From the NCBI GenBank assembly GCA_027574665.1, contig CM050655.1:5270001-5334000 (forward strand): DNA of 64,000 nucleotides, in the 5' to 3' direction. A model generated the notes under the pieces. That model was not told the origin of the DNA, made no database searches, and saw nothing but the letters and a program-made list of their open reading frames with translations. Position numbers and translations under genes: made by a program. Below, one piece after another: positions 29,201 through 41,200 of this stretch (the first letter of the stretch is position 1; the number at the start of each line of letters is the position of its first letter). This stretch comes from Rhynochetos jubatus. Its lineage: Eukaryota; Chordata; Aves; Eurypygiformes; Rhynochetidae.

Positions 29201-32200
29201 ACAAAACCCTGCACTGAAAAACCATCTGAATAGAAAGCAAAGCTCTTCTGGAATGGGAAATATCAAAGAGGGGAGCATCAACACTCCTGATAGGCTTGGG
29301 ATGTATTGCTACTGCTACCGTTAGTCGTAGACAAATTTGCTGCCCTCCTGGCTCCTGCCTTGCTCCCGCTCTACCGGGACGCAGCCCCTGGTCACCCAAG
29401 CGTGCCGATCCAGAGAATAAAAGTCCTGACAAAAGGGTTGGGTGTATGCGCCTGTGCGTAAGTGTGTTTACTCTACAAACAGATGGTGTGAAACTGTATA
29501 GAGCCCCTGAGCTGTTCCCATCTGACAGTTATTAATATTTCAAGCAGATGTTTCGCTAGTCAGGCCATCAGACACTAAACAATGAGATTGTTACTGCGTC
29601 TCCTCTTTCCCCAACTTCCAGCTATGCCAGCATTTCGAAGCGAACGCAAAATGCCAGGAGTTGAATCTTCTATGATAAATCAGAATGGATGCAATTAGCA
29701 CTGAAATCCAGATTGCCCTCCCAGCTGATCCCAAACTTTTAACAACCCTCATAAAGTACCAGCTCTTCCTGCTGCTGCTGCTCGCCTTTGAGATGCAGCC
29801 CCTCTGCTCGCCTCCACGGCACTGCCTGTCTGGCTGAGCCTCTCCAACTGTCCCACGTGCTGCAGCAAAAAGTCTGCTTTCCTTGCTAAGAAATTCCTCC
29901 TTTCCTTTATTTTTTCCCCTCTTTTCCACTTGCCTGGGACATCTTTATTGCATATACACCCCGAAGGGTTAGGGATGGGTTTTTGAAGAAAGCCTGGCTA
30001 GCCACAGGGACTGCCCACTTCTTTGGTGGCCACTGAATGACATCCTCATGAAAGGGGACTTTTGGTGGCTCCCCCCTGGCTCAGGTATTGTGCCATCTGT
30101 TGGGAGGGACGATGGGTTCCTAGGGTGCTAAGGACAAATAAAGAGGTTTATGAGTTCGTGATGAACAGGGGAACACATGGGCTGGGTGAGTGGTTGCCAA
30201 AGGGTGGCGGGAGGCTTCCCACCAGCCGTTGCTGGAGATGGCCAAGCACAGTTGGCAGGGCAAAAGAGTGCCTGCAGCTCCTTCCCAGCAGGGAGGCAAG
30301 CAGCTAAAACCACGGAGCCGAGGCAGTGGGTGATCCCTGCTGCCCAGCTCCAGGTCCCAGGGAAGGAGGAGAAGTTACTCCAGAAGACCCTGGGCTGGTT
30401 GTCCATCTTCCAGCGAGCACAGTCCTGCTTGTCCCCCTTGGCTGTGTGTGGCCAGGTGGGCTTAGGCGAGAGGAAGGGCGTTCTTTGTGACCTGGGAAGA
30501 GCAGTGAGCCTGTCTGGCCGAGCAAGCATGCTCCCTGCTGCTGGCCTTTCCCCGCTGCCCTCTGCTTGGCCAGCTGAAAATGGAAAGGAAAAAAGAAAAA
30601 AAAAGGAGCAAGCCGACTTCATTTGTGGTGACAAATGGCCATTCTTCTCTGCAGCCTTTCAGCTCCTAATGTCAGTGACAGCAGAGAAACACTGCCTGTT
30701 ACAAGTATAAATCAACTGTAAAACAACCCGAAGTGCAGGCAGCCAGCAGGGACCCAGAGCCACTGCCTGCTTTCCGCTCTCTGCCTTTTTCCCTTTGCCC
30801 AGAGGTGCATGGGCTCGGATACGCACCCCTCCGTCTTCCTGGGCAAATCTTCCCTGGCACGGCACAGCCTTGTCTGCCCTCTAAGATTTTGTTTGTCTGC
30901 TCTTTGTTCTCTGTTTTGCATTCCTTCCATCTCCCTGTCCATCCATCCATCCATCCATCTGTTTAATTCCGCCCATGGAATGCATTCATCATATAGATTC
31001 AGGTAGTCATTCGCTTGCACGAGAACATCTGGAGAGTTGAGGCTTCAGAGGAGCAGCTCCTGCTGTGTGCAGGGAGCCTGCAATACACCCAAAGGCAGCA
31101 TCCTCTCCCTCCTCCATGCTCCTTACCCATGTGATAAACCCCTTAGGCCAGAGATTTCTTGTATGTCTGCTTTTACGGCCACCAGTGTGAAGGGATCCTT
31201 ACTCCAGCCAAAGCTTCCAGGTTGTCCCGTAACATAAATCATTGGAGTTTGGGGTTATGTGTGCACAACTCAACGGCTGAGCGGAGGGCAGAGCAGGCTG
31301 TCCAGAGCTCTGCAGTTGTTAGTGGCCCCTCGCCGTGCAAACTTCTCTTTTCCCTCGCTCTGAGCGCTGCCGTGCCAGGGAAAGCCGGGCTGGAGAAGCT
31401 CAGAGGTCCCGCACAGGTTCTGCAAGGCTGGGGTGAAGCAGGAGGGGTGACCAGAGTTCAGCCTGAAGATATGGGCAAGTTCTGCCCCAGCTACCAACAG
31501 ATATTGAAATATTATTTTTTTTTCTGAAACAACTGGCCATGAAGCCTTTTAATAACATAACAGAAAAGGTCAGAGAAAGAATTTCACACTTCTTGAGCAA
31601 GCAGGCAGCTGGTATAACTTCATGCCTTCCAGGAATGAGAGGCAGCGAGAGCATACACTGCACCCCAAATTAACTGAGGGTCTGGCACCCCCAGCCAAGT
31701 GCTGCCAGGGCAGCTGGGGGCTTTCGGTGGGCACTGGCTTCCCCATATAGTGGGGAGCAGGCGGGAAGGCTGAGTCCTGGAGAGGTGCTGGCTCCAGCGC
31801 CAGGCAGAGGGCTTGGGGCTGTGTGTGGTAGGAAGCCCTGGGGTGTCAGGGGAGGATGAATAGCCATGTTCAGCTGTAGCTGTGATGGGTTTAGCAATCA
31901 TCTTCCAAAGCAGGTGCCAACAACTCGTTTTCTCCTGGGGTGAGAGGAGCAGGAGAGAGGAGGGGATCTCCAGCCCTGTCTCTCCCAGCTGAGATGGCCA
32001 GTAGCTGGAGGAGAGGATGAGTTGCTAGAGCAGAGACGCATCGGCACGTCTCAGACCAGATGGAGGATAAATCTGTTGCAGAGAGGGACAAATGAAAGGG
32101 CATGGTACAACTTCCTTGCCACTAACAGTATCAGTGCAAGCCTTGCAGGGAGTGAGGTCTGGCACAAATGGTGACATTCCCAGGGCAAATCCCCTGTACA

Positions 32201-35200
32201 GGGTGTGAGCAACTGTGTGGGAGAGGGGAGTGAGGAGAGGGAGACCTGAAAGGAATGCCCCCTGCTGTGGGATGGAGAACTGTGCAGGGGCTGAGCTCAG
32301 GGGGAACCTCGTGGGGTCAGTCCATTAGCCCTGTCTGAGTCGAGAGGCACCAGAAGCCCTCAGATACATGTCCCCATGCTGCTGCTACTCTCCATCCTGC
32401 TCCAACCTGCCTCATTGCCAGGAGTAGGTAGTACTATAGCTCCTTCACAAGCCCTTTGTAGCACGTCAGCTGAGACAGGAGCAGAAAGAAAAGTCTCAGG
32501 GTCCCATGCCTGATGGCTGCGAAGAGGACAGATGCTCATCAGGCATCAGACCGAGTTGCTCAGGTCTCTGCTCCTTGTTCTCCCAGGCATGGGGGGTTTG
32601 AAAGCGACCCCGTGGGCTCTCATCCCATTAACTGTGGTGGGGGTCCCATAAGGAGTTCTTCTGTGGCCTGGGCAGAGGCATTGGCACTAGATGGAGTTTT
32701 CAGATGGGAAACTTTTTTGGGTGGAAGGAGCTATGAAAACATTGCCTTGCTTCTGGGGTTACCAAGACCCAGCCCAGCTTCCAACAAGCTCCCCCAGTCA
32801 GGAAGAGAAGCAGGGGGCATTCATTCCAGCATCACCTCCTGTCCTTTCGGTGATGCTCTGGGTCTCTGGCACCAGTCATGCCCCTCACGCGAGGATGCTT
32901 GGCTGGGAAGAGTGGGGAAGGTGTGAGCGTGTGTTCGCGCCTGTCACGCTAAGCCCGTGCCATGGCCGGGTCCTGACGCCTCACAAGGCTACAGGGTCTG
33001 AGTGCTGTGAGGGGTGGAGCTGAGAGCACGGTGACCCTCCAAAACTGCCGTTGGACACTGCTGCTTCGACAGCAGCTGCCGTGAGCTGGGGTCACTTCCC
33101 AAAAACCAGGGACGTGCATGGTGGCGTAGTTATGTGCCTTGCTCTCCGTTGCTGAGGTATTTGCTAGAGCTGGAGGAATGGGGAAGGGGCCTAAGACAGC
33201 CTGGTGGGAGGTAAGAATTAAGAAGCGGGAGGTCTCCTTAAGCTCCTCGTACCCTACAGATCTGCACAGCGAAGTCCTCCTGAAAAGCTCCGATAACCAA
33301 AATCATTAAAGCCCAAACAAACCAAGAGTAACTTGTTTTTAACACAACAATGCATTTGATTTGCCTTGAAGGGTCTGGAGAAAAATGATTCTGCAGGGAA
33401 GTGTGGAAAGTAATCCTAGCTCCGTGATCCCTCCTCTCTGCTTTATTTGCCCCGGTCTGGCTTGACTGGGATCGGTCACTGCAGGCTCCGTCAGGTTGGC
33501 AAGCAGGAGCAGAAAGGTTGGCAGGGGGTGTATTACACACACACACAAGCATCTCCCAGCAGAAGCATTAACCCCTGCAGTTCATGATGCTCCTCTGCCA
33601 CCTCTTCCTTATTCAGGTTAGGACAGAGGAGCCAGCTGCCCATTCAGCCACCTCTCTCAGACCAGCCATGCTTTAAATATAGCATCAGTGCCTCCCTCAA
33701 ACGGTTGTGTAGAGAATTGTCCCAAATCCTTGCTGCGTTAGTGTCTGCCTTCTCCCTGGGACATCCCCTCCCACATCCTTGCGAGGTTACGTTCCTTGCC
33801 TTGACGTCCTCCTTACCCAGAAACACCTCTGGTTTGGGATGGTGCTGGGTTTTCCTCCATGACAACCACCCTCAAGAGAAGTCGGAAGGGATTGTTGAGG
33901 CTTTTCAGGGCTTTGAAATGTTTCCCCCACACATGACATTTCGGGGCAAGCCCGCTGGTGTGCTTTCCAAAGTTATCTTTGGCAGAACCTCAGGAATAGT
34001 CCAAGCATCTCCAGCATTACACAGGCCTCAGCCTAACCCACGGTGCCCGATTCAACCCTCAGGCATCGATTTCAGCGTGGGAATGATTTTCTGTAACTTG
34101 TGGTATGCGACAAGGCAGGGGAAATAGGCACCGCGGCCCCTCAGGGCTTGGTAATCTGAATCTGTGACACAGTCTTGTGCTTTAATAAATGCCGCTTTCC
34201 CTTTTTTTTCTGAGTTTCAGATTATATTTTCCAGATTATTTTATGGAGGAGAGGGAAGAGAAGATCCCTTAGTCTTCTTTGCAAGTGCATTAGTCTATAT
34301 ATTCTCATATATACATGCATATATATATATATAACTTTATATATACATATTCTGGTTTACATTCCTGTGTAATCCCTCTCTGCTAACCTCCATGGATTGT
34401 CACCTCCCTGATCATCGTCCCCAACACATCCATTCACCTGGATGCTCATCTTCCCTCTCTCTGCCACTGAGCTTCCTCAGGAGAAACCTTGTTAGTAAGA
34501 GCCTAATGAAGTAAATGCACTAATTAACCTTCCATTACTCTCCTCATTAAGGCAACCTTTAATTTGGTTGGCAAAGTTTCTCTCCTTTACCACCCAGCTG
34601 TCAGTTTTCTTCTGCTTCTTCGATCTCTCTTTGGCCTCGCATCGGGGATGGGAAAATCGATCCTGGCCTGATTTTCTTTCCCCTCTGTCCCAGCCAGCTG
34701 TAAACGCCAGTCAACAAGAAAGTAATAATGTAGTTTTCCCACCCTGGGAAGGAGAGTTGCAAACATCAATAAGCACCTATTTAAAATGCAAATTGCTTTC
34801 TCAATCAGCTGTCAGTCTGGAGTTTGGCAGGGGCATGGGGATGCTGTGGCCAGTGGGCTCCCAGAGCTTTGCAGGGTTCCTGGGGTGGCTTTGGGGTGCT
34901 GGGGAGGGAGGAGTCCCTCTGGGTTTGTCTGAATCCAAGTGTACGTGTCCTCTGTCACAGCATCGCATCAGCTAAGGACACCCTGATCCATATGGGAGCT
35001 CTTTGCTGGAGGAATCAGCCCCAGCTGCTCTGGGGTGCCCGGGAGGGTGGAGTCCCTCTGGGTTTGTCCGAATCCAAGTATATGTAACCGATGCAGGTAC
35101 CCAGGATGGGACTTTGCAAACCTGGGGGGTTTCCTCCGGTTGCCTCTGCAGCCTCTGAGGTCTCCCCCCCCCCCGTGTCCCTCCAGCCCTTCGGCCAAGG

Positions 35201-38200
35201 GCACCCGCTATTCCCTAATGTCTGTGTAGCTGCCACTGTCTTTTGTTTCTTGATCTCCAAAGCTTTTCTTTCTTTTCTTTCTTGGAGAAAAAATGAATGT
35301 AGGGAGCAGAAATAGCCTGGGATAAAAGGCAGTGGTTGTAGAGGCTGAGCTTTGAGCTGCTGGTGAGCGAGATGCTGCCCAAAGGGGCTTGCCCCGAGCC
35401 GTTCTTCTCTCTCACGTGGTGATGGTGACTGTGGACCTGCCTCGAGTGAAAGTTCACATCACTCTGGATTTTGTGGAGGTTGCCTGGAATGGAGTAAGGA
35501 ACATAGCCAGTCAGAGCTGGGAGTGAGGTGGAGAGATACCTCGCAAATCAATGGAAGGATGACAAGGCTTTCAGGGATGAGCATGCTCTTGGCTTCTGCA
35601 GGGAATCAGGTGGGAGATAAACCAGCCCCTGGCCCGTCCATGGCTCCTGGGGCACTCTCCCAGCAGCAGAAAGGGAGAGCGGTGCAGCCCATCATGTCAC
35701 AGGGTATCAGCGGTCAGTAGGACAGCATTCCTCCATGCTGTGATGAGGGTTGCACAGGGCTTCTCAGTCTTTTCCAGTTGACTGACCCTCTAAATCTGGC
35801 TCACGGGTTGAGTTTGTGTCCTGCTGTGTGGGGATTCACCTACTGTACATGTGTTGGAAGGAACGTGCACCTCCTCTGCCTTCCCACATGGGTTTGGGGA
35901 GCACAGGTTGGTCAAATGCTGGGAGAAGAGGACTCCCAGGTCAGCCTCCATCCTTTCTTTCTGCTTGAAGTGAATGGAAAATATATCTGAAAGCCCTTGC
36001 TGGAGAGGATGAATGCCAGGGTAAGGGGGACCATCCAGGGAGAGCTGGGTGGTGCAGAGGATAGGGTCAGGCACAGGGAGAGGACACTTAGGAAAGCAGG
36101 AGGGAGATCCCAGGACACTGGTGGGAATGTGAAAGCATGCTCATTGACAGGTCATGGAGGCTGGAGAAGGAGGGGAACTCCCAGCTGGGCAATTCTGATG
36201 TCCTTCAAGCCTGGTCTTCGTCCCTCCTTCCAGCCCTTTTCCCCTCCCCTGGCCCGCACAGCTCGTCCTCCCCGTTAGTGTCTTAATTGATCTTGTTGTT
36301 CTCAACCCCTCCACCGCCCCACCCGACTGCTCCAACTCCAGCTGTGCTTAAACAGAACAAAATCTCTTCCAATTTCCCCACCGCTTAAAAGAAAATTGAA
36401 TCCTTTATCTGCGAGAGGAAAACTGCAAATACATGAAGCAGTAAATAGTTAAATAATCAAAGCAGACAAATCCAAATTGCCTGGAAAGTTAAACATGAAT
36501 GGCTTGTCTTCTTCCTGCCTGCTTCTCCCTTTTTTTAAAAAATAAAAATTAAAATATGCTTACACTCCTTGTTCCTGTTCTTATCAATCCAGCTCTGTAA
36601 ATAAAGGGAAGGGGAGGAAGGAGTTACCAGGTAGCAGCGTGATTGACAGATCTGAAGTCCTCAGTCTTTTGTCAGGGCCCAGTGCTCTTTGGCTGTGTTT
36701 ATCTCTTTAATCTAAATATCAATCTGTATGACCGAAATGGGGTGGAATAGGAATCATGACAGCCCGTGCTGAGGAGATACACACACTTATTGCAGCTTTT
36801 GCAGTCCCTCCCTGTCTTGATGGAGCTGTCAGGATAAATGCACAGCTAAAGTGCAGCGGTGGGGGAAAAAAACCCAAAACAAAATCACAGCCTCCCCTCC
36901 CCCCCCAAAAAAAGCCAATCTAGCCCGTGAGATGGGAAAGAAGAACATGGAGAAAATGCAGACCTGCTTCTGTCCACTTTGCACCCTGCAAAGCAGAAGC
37001 TGGAAGCAGGATTCCCCCCACCCATCCCAGTGTTCCCAGTAGGAGACGGGGTTGGGTGGTTTTCCCTTGCTGCTGGCTTTGGCTGGTGATCTGGGAGGTG
37101 GCTGAGAGGTGAAGGGAGGTGTTTTCCCGAGGTGTCATGAAAACACCGCAGCTTCACACATCCTCCTCAGACATCCCTTTAGGGCACTTGCCATCTTCAC
37201 GTCCAGACGTTCTCTCCCAGGCTCAGCATCTCTGCGTGAGGGCAGCTCCACCGTGCTTTCCCACCCGCAGAACTCTCAACAGAACCACCATTCCTGGGAT
37301 TTTAGCCTTTAGCTTTCCAAGCTGGCAGCTCACGTGTCCCTAGCACGCACAGGGTATCTCTCCACTTCACTCCCTGCTTTGACTGGCTATGTTCCTTATG
37401 TCATTGCAACCTCCCCAGAATCCAGAGTGATGTAGATTTTCCCTCGAGGCAGGTCCACAGTCACCATCACCACGTGAGAGAGGAGCACGGCTCAGGGCAA
37501 GCCCCTTTGGGCAGCATCTCGCTCACCAGCAGCTCAAAGCTCAGCCTCTACAACCACTGCCTTTTATCCCAGGCTATTTCTGCTCCCTACATTCATTTTT
37601 TCTCCAAGAAAGAAAAGAAAGAAAAGCTTTGGAGATCAAGAAACAAAAGACAGCGGCAGCTACACAGACATTAGGGGATAGCGGGTGCGCTTGGCCGAAG
37701 GGCTGGAGGGACACGGGGTGGGGGGAGACCTTGGAGGCTGCAGAGGCAACTGGAGGAAACCCCCCCAGGTTTGCAAAGTCCCATCCCGGGTACCCGCATT
37801 GGCCACATGTACTTGGACTCGGACAAACCCGGAGGGACTTCACCCTCCCGGGCACCCCAGAGGAGCCGGGGCTGATTCCTCCAGCAACGAGCTCCCATAC
37901 AGGTCAGGGTGCCCTTAGCTGATGCGATGCTGTGACAGAGGCAGTGTCACCCTGAGGACAGATGACCTTGTGCAGCCTCTTTTGCTGCTGCTGAGCCACT
38001 GTCTGTGTGTTAAGGGGAGGCTGATTTACCTAAATGGGCATCTTGGAGCCATGAGATGTGCAAATCAGCCTCCTGAGATCCATCGCACCATCTCGAGGCT
38101 ACTGCTGCCTTGAGCCATAGGCTCTGCTCCATCTTTCCATGGCTGGCTGCTGTGTCCTGTAACCAAACCTCTTTTGGTCCCACTGGTGACAGGAGTGAAG

Positions 38201-41200
38201 CTAAGGCTCTCCATCTCCTGAAACACCCTTGAGAACTGGCTGCTTGCTTCTGGCTGAAACTTGGGTATATTTTACAGCTCCTAGGGAGACAGGATGTTGT
38301 CTTCCTCAAGCTCAGCCTATGGCTTCTGGACCACAGTTTTCCATGGGCTGAAGAAGGAGCATCCACATTGCTCTCTCTGGGAATTTCTCTGCCTGACAGA
38401 GGTGTGTTTTCGGTATGCTACCCCATGCTGACAAACTAAAAACCCACTCTCTGGCTGCATTTGCTTCACACTCAGAGCAAGCGCAGGCTGCATTCCAATT
38501 CAGGGTGAATTATCTTCATTCCTGCTGGACAAAGGTTGGGCTTTGCTCTTCACTTTCTCCAAGCAGGAATTCAACATGTTTATGTCCATCTCCAGGCAAG
38601 GATCTGTTCAGGTCTTCCCTCCTCCTTTGCTCTTGTCCCCCATCTCCCTGCTGCATCCCGGATGATGCTCATCACCTGGATGAAATGGAGTTGCAGGTGA
38701 TGGGAAGCGTGACTGGCTTCCCGGAGCTCTTGCAAACACTTCAGAGATCACTGGGGATTTATATTTCCTCCACCGGACTTTGACCTTAATTTCTTCCATT
38801 TTGCTGGGCTGTAAAATTCATTAGAGACCCAACAGCAAAGTGATTGAGATGTCAAGCCAGGCAATTGTGTGGTTATTTAATCTATCAGATGTGCCGCTTG
38901 CCATTTAGGTGGACAACAGGAGAATATGAAATCAATACGGTTCATTAGCAGAGTACTCGCACCCAGCTCCAGCGCGGAGCTCCGGTAAAACCCGCCAAGG
39001 CAGGAGTCTAAATGGTCTCAGTGTCACCTTGCCCCGCGCAAACCCACGCTCGAGGCGTTTGCTTCTCTCGCTCGAGGGCCGTCTTCTGTCGCCTCGCGTT
39101 TTAAACCCGGGTCTCCAGACATTGCAGCTGTAGCCTGGCTACAGTAAATTACTCCCCGCTAAATCAAGGCTGTCCAGGCAAGTGTTAACCTGACTCACAA
39201 GGAGCTGGTGTTGCTGGGAACGCTGTTGTAAAACACAATCAAGCAGGCTGTTGTTTTCCCCGGTGGCTGGCTGAAGAGGTGGGAAAAAGCTCTGCAATTC
39301 CCAGGGGGGTTGATTGGCTATTCCTTCGCCTACCCCCAGCCAGACTCAGCACAGCCCTCTGGGGTCATTAGCGGCGATTCAGCTCCCAGCTCGGTGCAGA
39401 CCCCATAGTCCGGAGCTGCTGGGGAAGGTGGTGGTGGCGGTACCCCGGCATCGCCCCAGTTCTCTGCTCCCACCTCCTTCCATCCCGGCTAATCACGCCA
39501 CTGTGCTCCAGCACAGCGATGCCGGCCAGCCGCCTGATTGCCACCTCCCACCAGGCAACCGCTCTTTAAAGGCCTGGGAAAGAGCACGGTCGGGACAGGC
39601 GATGCTGGCGAAAGAGCTATTTTCCGTCTGGGCAGGGCATAATGACTTTAAGTAGGTTTTCCGTTGGTTTTCTTGCTCCAGTTTTGCAGTCTGGCGATTG
39701 CTTCTCATGGACACTCTTGGCCCTTCATATTTCTTTCCCTCAAATCACAAATCAAATCCCAATCCGGGTGGATACCAGAGGTTACCTGTTATTCCCCTGG
39801 GCCCTGAAGATTGCAGCGGGTTGCAGTTAAGAAGGGATGCTTGCTGTTCAGTACATGCAGGTTTACATGGCTCCAAAAATCAGTATGATGACAAGAGCAC
39901 AGCTCCCCAGGAGTGACCACAGCTCCCTCGTTTTCCTAGAAAACCAGAAAAAAAAGAAGTAGGAAGCAGGTGGGAATCCTCCTTCCATTGGCTTGTTCCC
40001 ATGACTGTGCCTTGGTCTCCCTGCTGCACACCCAGCGTGGCCAGGGGACCGGGCAGGCAGGCAGCAGCGGGACGAGGCTCACGCGCGGTCAGTCCGGTAC
40101 CCGGACAGCTTTTTGACATTTGGGAATTGCTTTCCTGCTATGACTCTTTTAAACAGAGGGCTTCTGGCCAAAGCAATTTGCTCCCCATCAGTTTTTATTT
40201 CCTGGTTCCTGCACGTGAGGTAGGGGAGGGAAAACAAAGAGGGTGGAGAAGAACAAACCGAGCCGGGACTCGCTCCGGCAGCCCCATACAGAGGGAAAGG
40301 TGGGAAGGATTTGGCATCCTTGGTGCCGGCAGAGCCATATTCAGGCAGGCAGCTCATGGCAGCACGTCTCATCCAAACAGCAACGAGTCATCCTTCCAAA
40401 GTGCTTTGCTCACCCTTGCAACCCACCCCCACCCAGCTTCTCATCCTAGCCTGGAAGGTGTGGGGGGACGACTGCCATCCTGGGGGATCTGTGCTGCCCC
40501 CAAGGCTTTTCTCGGCTTTCCAAGCTCTTCCCTGCTCCCGCTGAAGCTGCTGTGAGTAGAGTTAATCTCAGGCAGTTTAAGGAGTCATTGAGTGGGGCTC
40601 GGCGGATGATGAATGTCGAAACCATTACCGGCGAAGCTCGGTGGAGCTGTTTAAAACTGAATTCTCCCATGTAAATTTCTGCTCCATCAATCCTGATGAC
40701 ATGTCAAACATTGCTATTGTTTCCCGAACAAATTAGACGACATGCCCTTTCCTGCAGATTTGCCCACGAGAGCAGAACCGCTCGCTGGCTCCTTGCTTTT
40801 GTCTCCGGCTCTGCCGGCCCTCAAGCCGGTGGGGAAGGATGGACTTGATGGCCCTTGGTGGGACAAAAGGGAGTCAGCCAAAATATTTGTGCCTGGGGGG
40901 TGGAGACAAACGGAGATCTGGGCCGTGGGTATTTCTCTGCGCCTGTGATTCACGTGCCGGCTGCCCGTGCCGTGTTGCAGCTCAGTAAATTAATCCTTTG
41001 GGTTATCCAGCCTTTCCCTTCCCGCCGCTCTCCTGGAATTTAGCTGCGCAAATGTGTTTTTTTAGAAATGGGTTGTGCTGGTGACAGCTCATAAAAGTAC
41101 AGATGTGGACCCGCATTTTCATCCTGCCCTTTTGCAGGCTTCAGTGGGCAAATCCCACTTTAATATTCTGGGCAGGAGAGGAGCCGCCGTAAAAGCCATT

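Noticed and set aside
35760-35830. Stretch resembling a hAT-type terminal sequence
   Set aside because: Match too short and imperfect to support, with no partner end.
35629-37720. Open frames shared by the two inverted repeat arms (similar translations on opposite strands)
   Set aside because: The similarity is explained by the DNA repeat itself; no known protein is recognised and the frames do not extend over the arms.
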